DNA of 48,848 nt from Paludibacteraceae bacterium. Lineage in GTDB: Bacteria > Bacteroidota > Bacteroidia > Bacteroidales > Paludibacteraceae. The translations under genes were made by a program, and so were the position numbers. The notes beneath the pieces were generated by a model, which did not search any database, was not told where the DNA came from, and saw only the letters and a program-made list of their open reading frames with translations. Position 1 is the first letter of the stretch, and every line of letters starts with the position of its first letter. Positions 17,248 to 26,787 of this stretch are shown one piece after another. The stretch lies in the NCBI GenBank assembly GCA_016292775.1, contig JAEDFN010000009.1, forward strand, positions 1 to 48,848, written 5' to 3'.

Positions 17248-18348
17248 ATGTTCAGTGATATCTATCGAAATAAAAAAGTAATTATTACCGGTAATACCGG
17301 ATTTAAAGGTTCTTGGCTTTCTACATGGCTCTTGTTATGTGGAGCTAAAGTGTATGGTTACTCTATTGATGTACCTACTAATCCTTCAATGTATAAGGTA
17401 TTAAACCTTGAACATAAAATAGAAGAACAGAAGTTTGCAGATGTAAGAGATAAAGATGCTTTTGCTGATTTTGTAAATAAAATTAAGCCTGATTTTATTT
17501 TTCATCTTGCAGCTCAAGCCATTGTCTCTACTTCGTATAAAAATCCTTTTGATACTATTTCAACCAATGTTATTGGTACTGCTTCTGTGCTAGAAGCCAT
17601 AAAGAATGTGGATTGGAACTTAACCGCTGTATTAATTACAAGTGATAAAGCTTATGATAATGTAGAGTGGATTTGGGGATATAGAGAAAATGATGCCATG
17701 GGTGGCAAAGATGTATATTCCGGTTCAAAAGGTGCTGCAGAATTGGTAATCAAAAGTTACTGGCACTCTTTTATCAAAAATAATTCATTTGTAAAATTAG
17801 GTGTAGCCCGCGCCGGTAACGTTATTGGAGGTGGCGATTGGAGTAAAGATAGAATTGTTGTTGATACTATACAAGCTTTCTCAAATAATCAGCCCGTTGA
17901 AATACGTAGCCCTAAAGCAACTCGTCCTTGGCAACATGTTTTAGAACCTTTGAGCGGGTACCTTCGTCTAGGCCAAATGTTAGCTTCCAATAAAATCAAT
18001 AATGGCGAAGCTTTTAATTTCGGACCAAGGGCAGAACAAACAAAAACCGTGCTTCAACTTGTAACTGATATCGCTATTAATTGGGGTATGAATCCGGAAA
18101 AATGTGTGTCTATTACAGGTCAAATACCATTTGAAGAGGCTAAATTACTGAAGTTGAATTGTGATAAAGCATTAGCTTATCTTAATTGGCATTCCACTCT
18201 TTGCTACCAATCTACAGTGAAATATATTACTGATTGGTATAGAGAATATTATAGTGGAAATGAAAACAGATTGTACGATGTTACTATTGCTCAAATAGAA
18301 AATTTCGTTCAAGAGGCAAAAAAACAAGATTTATTATGGAGCCTTTAA
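17248..18348 (+). CDS. rfbG: CDP-glucose 4,6-dehydratase
   Basis: Converts CDP-glucose to CDP-4-keto-6-deoxyglucose with bound NAD+. 366 residues, full length. Rossmann motif TGNTGFKGSWLSTWL at about 14-28; SDKAYDN block near 135; catalytic Tyr157-xxx-Lys161 in YSGSKGAAE. The tail ends in LLWSL and overlaps the next start by 13 bases, showing tight coupling. The missing partner is RfbH (the 3-dehydrase for 3,6-dideoxy sugars), which I do not find in this window. Confidence 0.96.
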   Translation: MFSDIYRNKKVIITGNTGFKGSWLSTWLLLCGAKVYGYSIDVPTNPSMYKVLNLEHKIEEQKFADVRDKDAFADFVNKIKPDFIFHLAAQAIVSTSYKNPFDTISTNVIGTASVLEAIKNVDWNLTAVLITSDKAYDNVEWIWGYRENDAMGGKDVYSGSKGAAELVIKSYWHSFIKNNSFVKLGVARAGNVIGGGDWSKDRIVVDTIQAFSNNQPVEIRSPKATRPWQHVLEPLSGYLRLGQMLASNKINNGEAFNFGPRAEQTKTVLQLVTDIAINWGMNPEKCVSITGQIPFEEAKLLKLNCDKALAYLNWHSTLCYQSTVKYITDWYREYYSGNENRLYDVTIAQIENFVQEAKKQDLLWSL

Positions 18349-18842
18349 TAAATGGAGTTTCTGTCACTCCTTTGAAAAGAATATACACCCCTAAGGGTGA
18401 TGTCTTGCATGCTTTAAAAGCTTCTGATGCTGATTATTGTGGCTTTGGAGAAGCCTATTTTTCAGAAGCTAAAAAAGGTGTTAGAAAAGGATGGAAACGT
18501 CACAGACGGATGAAATTGAATATCGTTGTAGTTTCCGGGGCTATCCGTTTTATTATTTATGATGATAGACCTAATAGTGATACACGTGGAAAATTTTGTT
18601 CTGTTATTCTTTCTGCTCATGGTGCTTCGTTTGACGATTGCCAAAGTATGAATGAATGCGAATGGTTTTCTGCAATAGTAGAAAAAGGGGTATATGCCAG
18701 ATTAACGGTCGACCCTATGCTTTGGATGGCTTTTGAGGGTGTGGCTGATGGTACCTCTATATTGCTTGATATTATTCCCGAATTGCATAATCCGGAAGAG
18801 GCTGATAAATTAGAACTGAGCGAAATAGAATATAATTTATGA
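18336..18842 (+). CDS. Cupin sugar epimerase, dTDP-4-dehydrorhamnose 3,5-epimerase-like
   Basis: 168 residues, close to RmlC size. The segment VRKGWKRHRRMKLNIVVVSG followed by FIIYDDRP fits the RmlC fold; His56 lies where RmlC has its catalytic histidine (in RGLH). The ISPxMW-like element of RmlC appears as VDPMLWMAFEG. It probably epimerises C3 and/or C5 of the CDP-4-keto-6-deoxy sugar made by the upstream gene. That substrate is inferred from the 13-base overlap with rfbG and the ATGA overlap with the reductase gene, not from the protein alone. Confidence 0.75.
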   Translation: MEPLINGVSVTPLKRIYTPKGDVLHALKASDADYCGFGEAYFSEAKKGVRKGWKRHRRMKLNIVVVSGAIRFIIYDDRPNSDTRGKFCSVILSAHGASFDDCQSMNECEWFSAIVEKGVYARLTVDPMLWMAFEGVADGTSILLDIIPELHNPEEADKLELSEIEYNL

Positions 18843-19750
18843 AAGTATTAATCACAGGAGCTACAGGGTACGTAGGAAGAAGAATTGTGAAAAAATTGTC
18901 AGAATCTTTTGATGATATTTCCGTTCTTACATTAAATAGAGATGTTGTTAAAGCAGAGTCTCTGTTGCCTTACTCAATATGTAAGCATGTCTCAATCTCT
19001 GAGATGGAAAAGGAAATTCCTATTTTTAAACCAGATATATGTATTCATTTAGCAACATTATCTACTTCTCGTAATGATGATGATATTATTGACCCAATGA
19101 TAGAGGCTAATATTACCTTTGGAGTTAAATTATTGTCTGCATTATCAAAATTAGATTCTTTTTCACTTTTCATAAATACAGGATCTTTTGCTGAATTTCG
19201 TTGTGGTTCGGAAAATGGTTTTGATGATGCATATCTATATACTGCAACGAAGAGTGCTTTTCGGCATTTTGTCGACTATTATTCTCATTTAAGAGGTTTT
19301 AAATATATTAATGTCGTTCCATATACAATATATGGAGGAAATGATACAGCAAAAAAATTAATGGATTATATGATGGAAAGTATTTCATCAATAAATCCGG
19401 TAAAAATGTCTCCGGGTAATCAAATTCTCGATTTTATTCATGTAGATGATGTCGTGGATTTTTATATAAATGCTGTAAAAATACAAGAAAAAGTTCCGTT
19501 ATTAAAGAATGGAGAGAATTTTTATATCGGTACAGGTATTGGTACTAAAGTAAGGGATTTAGCTTCTCTTATTGAAACAAAAACCGGGAAAAAATTAAAT
19601 ATATTATGGGGAGGCATAGATTATCGTCCCTTGGATGTGATGTACGCTGTTGCTCCAATAAATAATAATAATCAAATAATTCCTTGGAAAGCAAAAATTT
19701 CATTGGAAGATGGATTGGCACAATTATTAATTAAATATAAATTAAGATGA
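18839..19750 (+). CDS. NAD-dependent sugar reductase/epimerase (extended SDR)
   Basis: 303 residues. TGATGYVGRRIV at the N-terminus binds NAD(P); the catalytic pair is Tyr134-xxx-Lys138 (YTATK). The protein resembles CDP-sugar 4-reductases and epimerases of O-antigen clusters (RfbJ/RfbE-like). With the three upstream genes it would complete a CDP-6-deoxyhexose by reducing the C4 keto group; this is inference from position. Both its start and its stop overlap neighbours by four bases (ATGA), so it is translationally coupled on each side. Confidence 0.8.
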   Translation: MKVLITGATGYVGRRIVKKLSESFDDISVLTLNRDVVKAESLLPYSICKHVSISEMEKEIPIFKPDICIHLATLSTSRNDDDIIDPMIEANITFGVKLLSALSKLDSFSLFINTGSFAEFRCGSENGFDDAYLYTATKSAFRHFVDYYSHLRGFKYINVVPYTIYGGNDTAKKLMDYMMESISSINPVKMSPGNQILDFIHVDDVVDFYINAVKIQEKVPLLKNGENFYIGTGIGTKVRDLASLIETKTGKKLNILWGGIDYRPLDVMYAVAPINNNNQIIPWKAKISLEDGLAQLLIKYKLR

Positions 19751-22182
19751 ATATCAAGAGTATAGCAAAAAAAATATTACCACATGTAATAGCCATAGCT
19801 GTTTTTTATATTATTACTTTAGTATATTTTTTACCAACATTCCTTGAAAATAAAGATTTGGCTCAAGGAGATGTGTCCAGCTATTTGGGGTGGGGTAATG
19901 ATGCCAGAGAATATAACGAAGCTACGGGAGAGTATTGCCATTGGTCAAATGCTATGTTTGGAGGAATGCCGGTAAATTATTCTTTCCCTTTGCCAACAAA
20001 TAATGTATTTCAATATTTGAGTAAGCCATTGACTGGTTTTTTACCTTATAACTCTGCCGGAGTATTCTTTGTATATATGTTGGGTTTTTATATATTCTTA
20101 CTCTCTATTGGCTGTAAAAATATATTAAGTATATTTGGAGCTATTGCCTATGCATTGTGCTCTTATAACTTAATAATAATTGATGCAGGCCATGTAAGTA
20201 AAGCATTAGTTATGGCAACAATGGCTCCAATTATTGGAGGAATTATATTGTGCTATAAACGTAAATATTTTTCCGGTATTATTATTACATTGGTAGCTAC
20301 AGGAATGAATATTTATTGGAATCATCAACAAATTACATATTATTTATTATTAGTTATAATATCTTTAGCCATTGTTTATTTTATTTATGCAGTGAAGCAG
20401 AAAGAGATAAAACAATATCTGTTATCGTCTGTTATTTTGGTAATTGTAGCTTTTCTTTCTATAGCTCCTGCTATTGATAAATTAATACCTACTTTAGATT
20501 TTTCTAAAGAAACAATGAGGGGTGGGGCAGTATTGAAATCCGATCCTGACGGAAACAAGGAAAATACCGGATTGGATATAGATTATGCTTATATGTGGAG
20601 TTATGGAAAAGCGGAAACATTTACCTTGTTGATTCCAAATATGTATGGAGCAAGTTCTCATTATAATATTGGTAAAGATTCTGAAACTTATAAAAAATTA
20701 AAGTCTACAGGACAAGCAGATAACTTTTGCAAAGCAGCTCCTATGTATTGGGGTGACCAACCTTTTACTTCCGGTCCGGTTTATGCAGGTGCAATTGTTT
20801 GTTTCTTATTTATTTTAGGTTTGATAATTTGTAAGTCGGCTGATAAATGGTGGATATTAATCAGTACTATAATCGCTATTTTACTATCATGGGGTAAAAA
20901 TTTTGAAACTTTCAATTCTTGGATGTTCGATTATTTGCCTCTATATAACAAATTCCGAACCCCATCAATGTCTTTGGTAATTGCAAATTTTACAATGCTT
21001 ACTTTAGCAGTGATGGCACTTAAAACTATTTTTGAAGCTCAAGATAAAAAACAATTTATTAAGCCTATTATCATTTCTTTGTCTATTGTCGGTTCTTGTA
21101 TTTTGATATTTATCCTATTCTCCGGTTCAATGTTTGATTTTTCAGGAGAAACAGATAAAAATCTTCCTGATTGGTTGATAAGTGCACTTATGGATGATAG
21201 AAAAGCTATGCTTGTCAATGATTCTATTCGCTCTTTATTGTTCATTATCGGGGCTTCTATATGTCTGTTTGTATATCTCAAAATTGATAAAATTAAATCT
21301 TATTACCTGCTAATTCCTATCTGTTTATTGATGGTTGTGGATTTATGGGGAGTTGCAAAACGCTTTGTAAATTTCGATAGTTTTTACCCTAAAAAATCAG
21401 TGCGTACTATTGCTGAAACAGATTTGGATAGAATGATTATTAATGACCGACCTAATGACCCTGATTATCGTGTACTGAATTTAGCTACAAATACTTTTAA
21501 CGAGTCAAAGACTTCTTATTATCATAAATCTTTAGGTGGATACTCCCCTGTTAAATTGCGTAGATTTCAAGATATTATTGATTATCATTTACACGGAAAT
21601 ATTAATCAAAATGTATTGAATATGTTTAATACAAGATATATTATCTATAATGGTAATAATGGTGTTAATGTTCAGCGCAATTACAATGCGTTAGGCCATG
21701 CTTGGTTTGTCGATAGTATTGCTTGGATGGATACACCTGATGATGAAATATTAGCGTTAAATACTTTTAATCCAAAATCCACCGCTCTTGTTGATGTGGA
21801 ATGGAAAAATTATGTTAATGGTAATTCTTATAATGTGGATTCTACTGCAGTTATAGAACTTGCCGAATATGCTAATCCTGGTAGATTAATATATAAGTCA
21901 AATGCTTCTTCTCCGCAATTGGCCGTATTTAGTGAAGTGTATTATAAAACATGGAAAGCTTTTATTGATGGTAATGAAGTTCCTCTATTTAGAGCAAATT
22001 ATATATTAAGAGCTATTGAAGTTCCGTCCGGAAATCATACAATTGAATTTGTATGCCATGATAATATATACCAAAAATGTCATACAATTTCTCTCATATT
22101 CTCTATTGTTGTTGTTTCTATCATTATCTTACTAATTTGTTTCAGTATTTATAATCGAAGTAAGAATATAAATGTAGCGTAA
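19747..22182 (+). CDS. YfhO family multi-spanning membrane protein (GT-C-like)
   Basis: 811 residues. The first ~540 residues contain about a dozen hydrophobic segments; a soluble-looking domain (about 550-770) follows, then one last membrane helix and a short basic tail. The acidic stretch after the first helix (QGDVSSYLGWGNDAREY, then WSNAMFGGMPVNYSFPLP) is typical of YfhO proteins, which belong to the GT-C glycosyltransferase group. Such proteins are thought to transfer lipid-linked sugars outside the membrane. Its place at the end of a CDP-sugar operon fits that. Donor and acceptor are unknown. Confidence 0.8.
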   Translation: MNIKSIAKKILPHVIAIAVFYIITLVYFLPTFLENKDLAQGDVSSYLGWGNDAREYNEATGEYCHWSNAMFGGMPVNYSFPLPTNNVFQYLSKPLTGFLPYNSAGVFFVYMLGFYIFLLSIGCKNILSIFGAIAYALCSYNLIIIDAGHVSKALVMATMAPIIGGIILCYKRKYFSGIIITLVATGMNIYWNHQQITYYLLLVIISLAIVYFIYAVKQKEIKQYLLSSVILVIVAFLSIAPAIDKLIPTLDFSKETMRGGAVLKSDPDGNKENTGLDIDYAYMWSYGKAETFTLLIPNMYGASSHYNIGKDSETYKKLKSTGQADNFCKAAPMYWGDQPFTSGPVYAGAIVCFLFILGLIICKSADKWWILISTIIAILLSWGKNFETFNSWMFDYLPLYNKFRTPSMSLVIANFTMLTLAVMALKTIFEAQDKKQFIKPIIISLSIVGSCILIFILFSGSMFDFSGETDKNLPDWLISALMDDRKAMLVNDSIRSLLFIIGASICLFVYLKIDKIKSYYLLIPICLLMVVDLWGVAKRFVNFDSFYPKKSVRTIAETDLDRMIINDRPNDPDYRVLNLATNTFNESKTSYYHKSLGGYSPVKLRRFQDIIDYHLHGNINQNVLNMFNTRYIIYNGNNGVNVQRNYNALGHAWFVDSIAWMDTPDDEILALNTFNPKSTALVDVEWKNYVNGNSYNVDSTAVIELAEYANPGRLIYKSNASSPQLAVFSEVYYKTWKAFIDGNEVPLFRANYILRAIEVPSGNHTIEFVCHDNIYQKCHTISLIFSIVVVSIIILLICFSIYNRSKNINVA

Positions 22183-22185
22183 TAA

Positions 22186-23184
22186 GTGGAAATATCTGTT
22201 ATCATACCATTATTTAACGCAGAAAAATATATCCAACAGTGTTTATATAGTCTGCTAAATCAAACTATTATCAATAATATAGAAATATTGGTAATAGATG
22301 ATCATGGTACGGATAAAAGTGTTGAGATAGTAAATTCCATTAGGAATAATCATGAATTTGGATCTCATATTTTAATGTATGAAACGCCCCAAAATAGTGG
22401 CGCATGGGCTGCTAGAAATTTGGGTATTTCCAAGGCAAAAGGAAAATGGATTGCTTTTGTAGATGCTGATGATTGGTGTGAAGTATCGATGTACGAATCT
22501 TTGCTGAAACGTGCAGAATTATATGATGCGGATTTCGCATTTTGCTATGCACAAAAAGAATTCGCAAATGGAAAAACTAAAAAACTTTCTCAGCCAATTA
22601 TTCCTAATGGACGAGTATCGAAAGAAACAAGAAAATTATTACTTACTTCCGGAGTTGCATATTTTTGGACGGGTCTTTATAATAAAGAATTTTTGATTGA
22701 AAATAATATCCTTTTTCCTAAAGGAAAATTTTCTGAGGATAGTTATTTTTGGTGGCATGTGGTATCTTGTTGTAAATCAATTTCTTTTGTAAATGAGTTG
22801 GGATACCATTATAGAATTCAACAAAATAGTGTGTCGAATATTCCCGATCCTGATAAACATAGTAAAAAACAATCTATGTATAATAGCCTTATTACTATGT
22901 TGAAAATTAATAATTTATACGACGATTACAAAGAAGAATTAGACTATCTGTATATTAAAAAAGGATTACTAATACCAATTTTGATTTATACCATCAATTC
23001 ACCATCTTTTGAATCGAACATCGTACATAGTATGATTTCAGATTCACAAAAAATCGGAATTAGTCTTTGTAATAGCTATTTACAAAACGATTATAAGAGT
23101 AAAATCTTATTATCGCTTTCAAAATATACACCGAAATTATTGCGATTCTTTTTGCATTTAATAGTAAAGAAAGATCCTTTTTAA
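22186..23184 (+). CDS. Family 2 glycosyltransferase
   Basis: 332 residues with a standard GT-A start (ISVIIPLFNAEKYIQQCLYS), the SGAWAARNLGISKAKGKW block, and the metal-binding FVDADDW. GTG at 22186 is the only reasonable start: an in-frame TAA immediately precedes it, and the previous stop is just four bases away. There is no membrane helix, so it probably acts on the cytoplasmic face. It is the last gene of the tightly packed sugar run. Confidence 0.88.
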   Translation: MEISVIIPLFNAEKYIQQCLYSLLNQTIINNIEILVIDDHGTDKSVEIVNSIRNNHEFGSHILMYETPQNSGAWAARNLGISKAKGKWIAFVDADDWCEVSMYESLLKRAELYDADFAFCYAQKEFANGKTKKLSQPIIPNGRVSKETRKLLLTSGVAYFWTGLYNKEFLIENNILFPKGKFSEDSYFWWHVVSCCKSISFVNELGYHYRIQQNSVSNIPDPDKHSKKQSMYNSLITMLKINNLYDDYKEELDYLYIKKGLLIPILIYTINSPSFESNIVHSMISDSQKIGISLCNSYLQNDYKSKILLSLSKYTPKLLRFFLHLIVKKDPF

Positions 23185-23210
23185 TCGTTTTATCTATAAT
23201 ATTATATCAA

Positions 23211-23921
23211 ATGAAAAAGACTGTTGTTGTACTTACAGGAGCCGGAATTAGTGCTGATAGCGGTTTGGCTACCTTTAGAAATTCTGATGGTTTGTGGGCA
23301 AATCATAGAGTTGAAGATATTTGTACCGTAGAAGCTCTTTATCGTAATAGAGACCTTGTTATTGATTTTTATAATCATAGGAGAAAAGAGATGTTGGAGG
23401 CACAACCAAATGCAGCGCATTACTCGTTAGTGGAACTTGAAGAAAAATTCAATATATATATTATTACTCAGAATGTTGATAATTTACATGAAAGAGCCGG
23501 TTCTAAAAATATAGTTCATCTCCACGGAGAATTATCAAAATTATGTAGTACAAAAGATACTTCAAAAACAGTAGAGATTGATGGATGGGAACAAGCAAAA
23601 GATAGTAAACATCCTGATGGTTCTCTGTTACGTCCTTTCATAGTATTTTTCGGTGAGCCAGTTCCTAATATGGATATTGCCGTTGATATTGCAAGGAAAG
23701 CTGATATCTTGATTATTATTGGCACTTCATTAAATGTTTATCCTGCAGCCTCTTTAGTCCACTTTGTGGAAAATAATGTTCCAATTTATATTGTAGATCC
23801 GGCATTAAATGATAAGGATAGTGTATTGCAATATCCAAATGTTCCAAATATTATTTACCCATATCCATATAGAGCATCTGTTGGAGTACCTCTATTAGTG
23901 AAAGATTTATTAAATAAATAA
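23211..23921 (+). CDS. NAD-dependent protein deacylase (sirtuin, CobB/SIRT5-like)
   Basis: 236 residues, full length. NAD-binding motifs LTGAGISADSGLATFR and TQNVDNLHERAG; catalytic His105 in HLHGEL; GTSLNVYPAA near 176. Tyr54 and Arg57 (YNHR) form the Y-xx-R pair that in class III sirtuins recognises succinyl or malonyl lysine, so acidic acyl groups are likely substrates. Oddity: the four zinc cysteines are absent (only Cys112 in the region that normally holds them, and one other Cys near residue 38), so the small domain must fold without the usual zinc. I believe other Bacteroidetes sirtuins share this. The antiporter follows after 3 bases. Confidence 0.9.
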   Translation: MKKTVVVLTGAGISADSGLATFRNSDGLWANHRVEDICTVEALYRNRDLVIDFYNHRRKEMLEAQPNAAHYSLVELEEKFNIYIITQNVDNLHERAGSKNIVHLHGELSKLCSTKDTSKTVEIDGWEQAKDSKHPDGSLLRPFIVFFGEPVPNMDIAVDIARKADILIIIGTSLNVYPAASLVHFVENNVPIYIVDPALNDKDSVLQYPNVPNIIYPYPYRASVGVPLLVKDLLNK

Positions 23922-23924
23922 GCT

Positions 23925-25418
23925 ATGGAGATTTCTTTAGATAGTTTCCTCTTGATTATTTCGGTTTTAATTTTTATAAGTTTGATTATAGGAAAAGCCG
24001 GATACAAGTTTGGTGTGCCTACTTTATTGCTCTTTCTATTAATTGGATTGATAGCCGGAACCGATGTATTAAATATTATTGATTTTAACTCTCCGGTATT
24101 AGCTCAAAATATTGGTATTATTTCTCTCAATATCATACTTTTTTCCGGAGGTATGGATACTAATATTAAAGAGATTAAACCTGTAGTAGTGCCTGGACTC
24201 ATATTAGCTACATTTGGAGTGCTATTTACTGCTTGTATTACAGGGTTATTTATATTTTTTATTACAAAGAATTTTTTTACTTCTTTTTCATTTTCCCTTT
24301 TTGAAGCATTATTATTAGGAGCTATAATGTCTTCTACCGACTCTGCTTCCGTTTTTTCTATCCTTCGATCTAAGGGGTTGTCTTTAAAAGAAAATTTACG
24401 TCCTTTATTGGAGTTGGAGAGTGGTAGTAATGACCCTATGGCTTATATGTTAACCATAGTGTTGTTACAATTAATTAATTCTCCTTCTATTGATGTTGTA
24501 GACGTGATATCACTGTTTTTACGTCAGTTATGTTTTGGCGCTATTAGTGGTTATTTGTTGGGATTATTGGCTGTTAAAATTATAAATAAAATTAATCTAA
24601 GTAATGATGCTCTTTATTCCGTATTGTTACTTACAATTATGCTTTTTATTTATGGATTTACATCCTTTATCTCCGGCAATGGCTTTTTGGCTGTGTATGT
24701 AGGTGGTTTGGTGATTGGTAATCATAGGTTTGTTCATAAACGTAGTACTATGAAATTCTTTGATGGTATTACTTGGTTGTTTCAAATAATTATGTTCCTT
24801 TCTTTAGGTTTATTAGTTAATCCTTCAGAATTATTGCCACTCTCAGGTCTTGGAATCTTGATTGGATTGTTTATGATTGTATGTTCACGACCGATTTCCG
24901 TATTCCTTTCTCTGTTGCCATTTCGAAAATTTTCGTTAAAAAGCCGTTTATTTGTTTCTTGGGTTGGTTTACGAGGTGCGGTTCCTATCATATTTGCTAC
25001 TTACCCTATGATTGCTGATGTTGATAATTCGAGGTTAATATTTAATATCGTATTTTTTATTACAATTCTTTCCCTTGTTATTCAAGGTACTTTTATTTCT
25101 CCGGTTGCAAAATTGCTCCATTTAGATTTACCTTATAAGGAGAAAAATAAACTTAATGAATTTGATGTGGAATTTTCCGATGAAATTAAATCTGCAATGT
25201 GTGAGATTATAGTAAAAAAGCAAATGTTGCAAAATGGTAATAGAATTATGGATATAAATATTCCGGACCATACATTAGTTGCTATGGTGAAAAGGAATAA
25301 TGCATATTTTATTCCGAAGGGAAATACTAAATTATTTGAGAACGACATTATTTTAATTATTACTGATGATGAAAGTGCTCTAAAAGAAACTAAAAGAATA
25401 TTGCAAGGGAATGAATAA
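23925..25418 (+). CDS. Potassium/proton antiporter, CPA1 family with TrkA-C domain
   Basis: 497 residues. The first ~385 form about 12-13 membrane segments with the family blocks MSSTDSASVFSILRSKG and LESGSNDPMAYML, the latter carrying the Asn-Asp pair used in ion exchange, then WVGLRGAVPIIFATYP. A cytosolic tail (about 400-497) ends with an RCK_C/TrkA-C-like module (MDINIPDHTLVAMVKRNN, then IILIITDD). This layout matches NhaP2/CvrA-type K+/H+ exchangers. It overlaps the next gene by 8 bases. Confidence 0.9.
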   Translation: MEISLDSFLLIISVLIFISLIIGKAGYKFGVPTLLLFLLIGLIAGTDVLNIIDFNSPVLAQNIGIISLNIILFSGGMDTNIKEIKPVVVPGLILATFGVLFTACITGLFIFFITKNFFTSFSFSLFEALLLGAIMSSTDSASVFSILRSKGLSLKENLRPLLELESGSNDPMAYMLTIVLLQLINSPSIDVVDVISLFLRQLCFGAISGYLLGLLAVKIINKINLSNDALYSVLLLTIMLFIYGFTSFISGNGFLAVYVGGLVIGNHRFVHKRSTMKFFDGITWLFQIIMFLSLGLLVNPSELLPLSGLGILIGLFMIVCSRPISVFLSLLPFRKFSLKSRLFVSWVGLRGAVPIIFATYPMIADVDNSRLIFNIVFFITILSLVIQGTFISPVAKLLHLDLPYKEKNKLNEFDVEFSDEIKSAMCEIIVKKQMLQNGNRIMDINIPDHTLVAMVKRNNAYFIPKGNTKLFENDIILIITDDESALKETKRILQGNE

Positions 25419-26784
25419 TATATTAGATGTAATTAATAAGCAGAGAAACTATTTCCAAAATGGTAATACATTTAACGTTAAGAATAGAATAGAGTTTTTG
25501 GATAAATTATATAATGTTATTCGTAATAATACTACATTAATTTATAATGCTTTACAATTAGATTTAGGCAAAAATGAAGATGAAGCTTATACTTGTGAAA
25601 TAGGATTACTGTTAAATGAAATAAGTTACATTAAAAATAATTTATTAAACTGGACGAAACCGAAAAAGGTAAAGACACCTCTTTCTTCTTGGCCTTCTAA
25701 GGGATATATCCAATATTCCCCATATGGAGTTGTATTAATTATTGCCCCATGGAATTATCCTTTTCTCTTGTCTTTACAGCCTCTTATTGGAGCTATCGCT
25801 GCCGGAAATTGTGCCGTAGTAAAGCCTTCTGAACTTTCCCCTAATTGTAGTGAAGTAATATCGAAAATTATTAATGAAGTATTTTCTGAGGAATATGTTT
25901 CTGTAATTATTGGAGATAAAAGTGTTGTTGACGAATTATTGAAATATAAGTTTGATTATCTATTTTATACCGGTAATTCTATTGTGGCTTCTTCAATAAT
26001 GCAAAAAATTTCAAAATATTTAACTCCTGTAACTCTAGAATTAGGAGGTAAAAGTCCATGTATTATTGATTCTTCTGCCGACCTTAGATTGGCTGCACGA
26101 AGGATTATTTTCGGGAAACTATTGAATGCAGGTCAAACTTGTGTTGCCCCCGATTATATTATTGTTACAAAAGATGTTAAGCAAAAACTGATTAATTACT
26201 TGATATTGGAAATTAATAGTCAATATGGAGATAACATTTTATTTAACAATAATTTTGGGAAAATTATAAATCAACGCCATTTTGATAGATTGTTAAACTT
26301 GATCGATACTCAAAAAGTAGTTTATGGTGGAAAATTTTCAGCAGAATTTTTGAAAATAGAACCAACGATAATGGATAATGTTGCTGAAAATGATAAAGTA
26401 ATGCAAGAAGAGATATTCGGACCGATTCTGCCGATATTAACAGTGGAAAATATTTACGATGCAAAAAAAATTATTGCAAAATTTCCGGAACCTTTAGCTC
26501 TTTATGTATTCTCCAACACAAAAGATGTTATAAATTATTTTATTAATACAATTTCTTTTGGCGGGGGATGTATTAATGACACAATTATGCATCTGGCTTC
26601 GGATTATCTACCTTTTGGTGGTGTGGGAAAAAGTGGAATGGGAAATTATCATGGGAAGCACTCTTTTTATACTTTTAGTCATGAAAAAAGTATTTCAAAG
26701 AGTAAAACATTTTTAGATATCCCGATAAGATATCAGCCATATTCCACTCTTAAAAGATGGATGATAAGATTGTTTTTAAAGTAA
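25411..26784 (+). CDS. Aldehyde dehydrogenase family protein (class 3-like)
   Basis: 457 residues, the size of fatty-aldehyde/class 3 enzymes. IIAPWNYPFLLSLQPLIGA, Glu210 in TLELGGKSP and catalytic Cys244 in NAGQTCVAPD are all present. A short basic, partly hydrophobic C-terminus (about 430-457) could associate with membrane, as in fatty-aldehyde dehydrogenases. It oxidises an aldehyde to the acid with NAD(P)+; the substrate is not evident. It probably shares a transcript with the sirtuin and antiporter genes and converges on the XRE gene. Confidence 0.92.
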   Translation: MNNILDVINKQRNYFQNGNTFNVKNRIEFLDKLYNVIRNNTTLIYNALQLDLGKNEDEAYTCEIGLLLNEISYIKNNLLNWTKPKKVKTPLSSWPSKGYIQYSPYGVVLIIAPWNYPFLLSLQPLIGAIAAGNCAVVKPSELSPNCSEVISKIINEVFSEEYVSVIIGDKSVVDELLKYKFDYLFYTGNSIVASSIMQKISKYLTPVTLELGGKSPCIIDSSADLRLAARRIIFGKLLNAGQTCVAPDYIIVTKDVKQKLINYLILEINSQYGDNILFNNNFGKIINQRHFDRLLNLIDTQKVVYGGKFSAEFLKIEPTIMDNVAENDKVMQEEIFGPILPILTVENIYDAKKIIAKFPEPLALYVFSNTKDVINYFINTISFGGGCINDTIMHLASDYLPFGGVGKSGMGNYHGKHSFYTFSHEKSISKSKTFLDIPIRYQPYSTLKRWMIRLFLK

Positions 26785-26787
26785 ATA

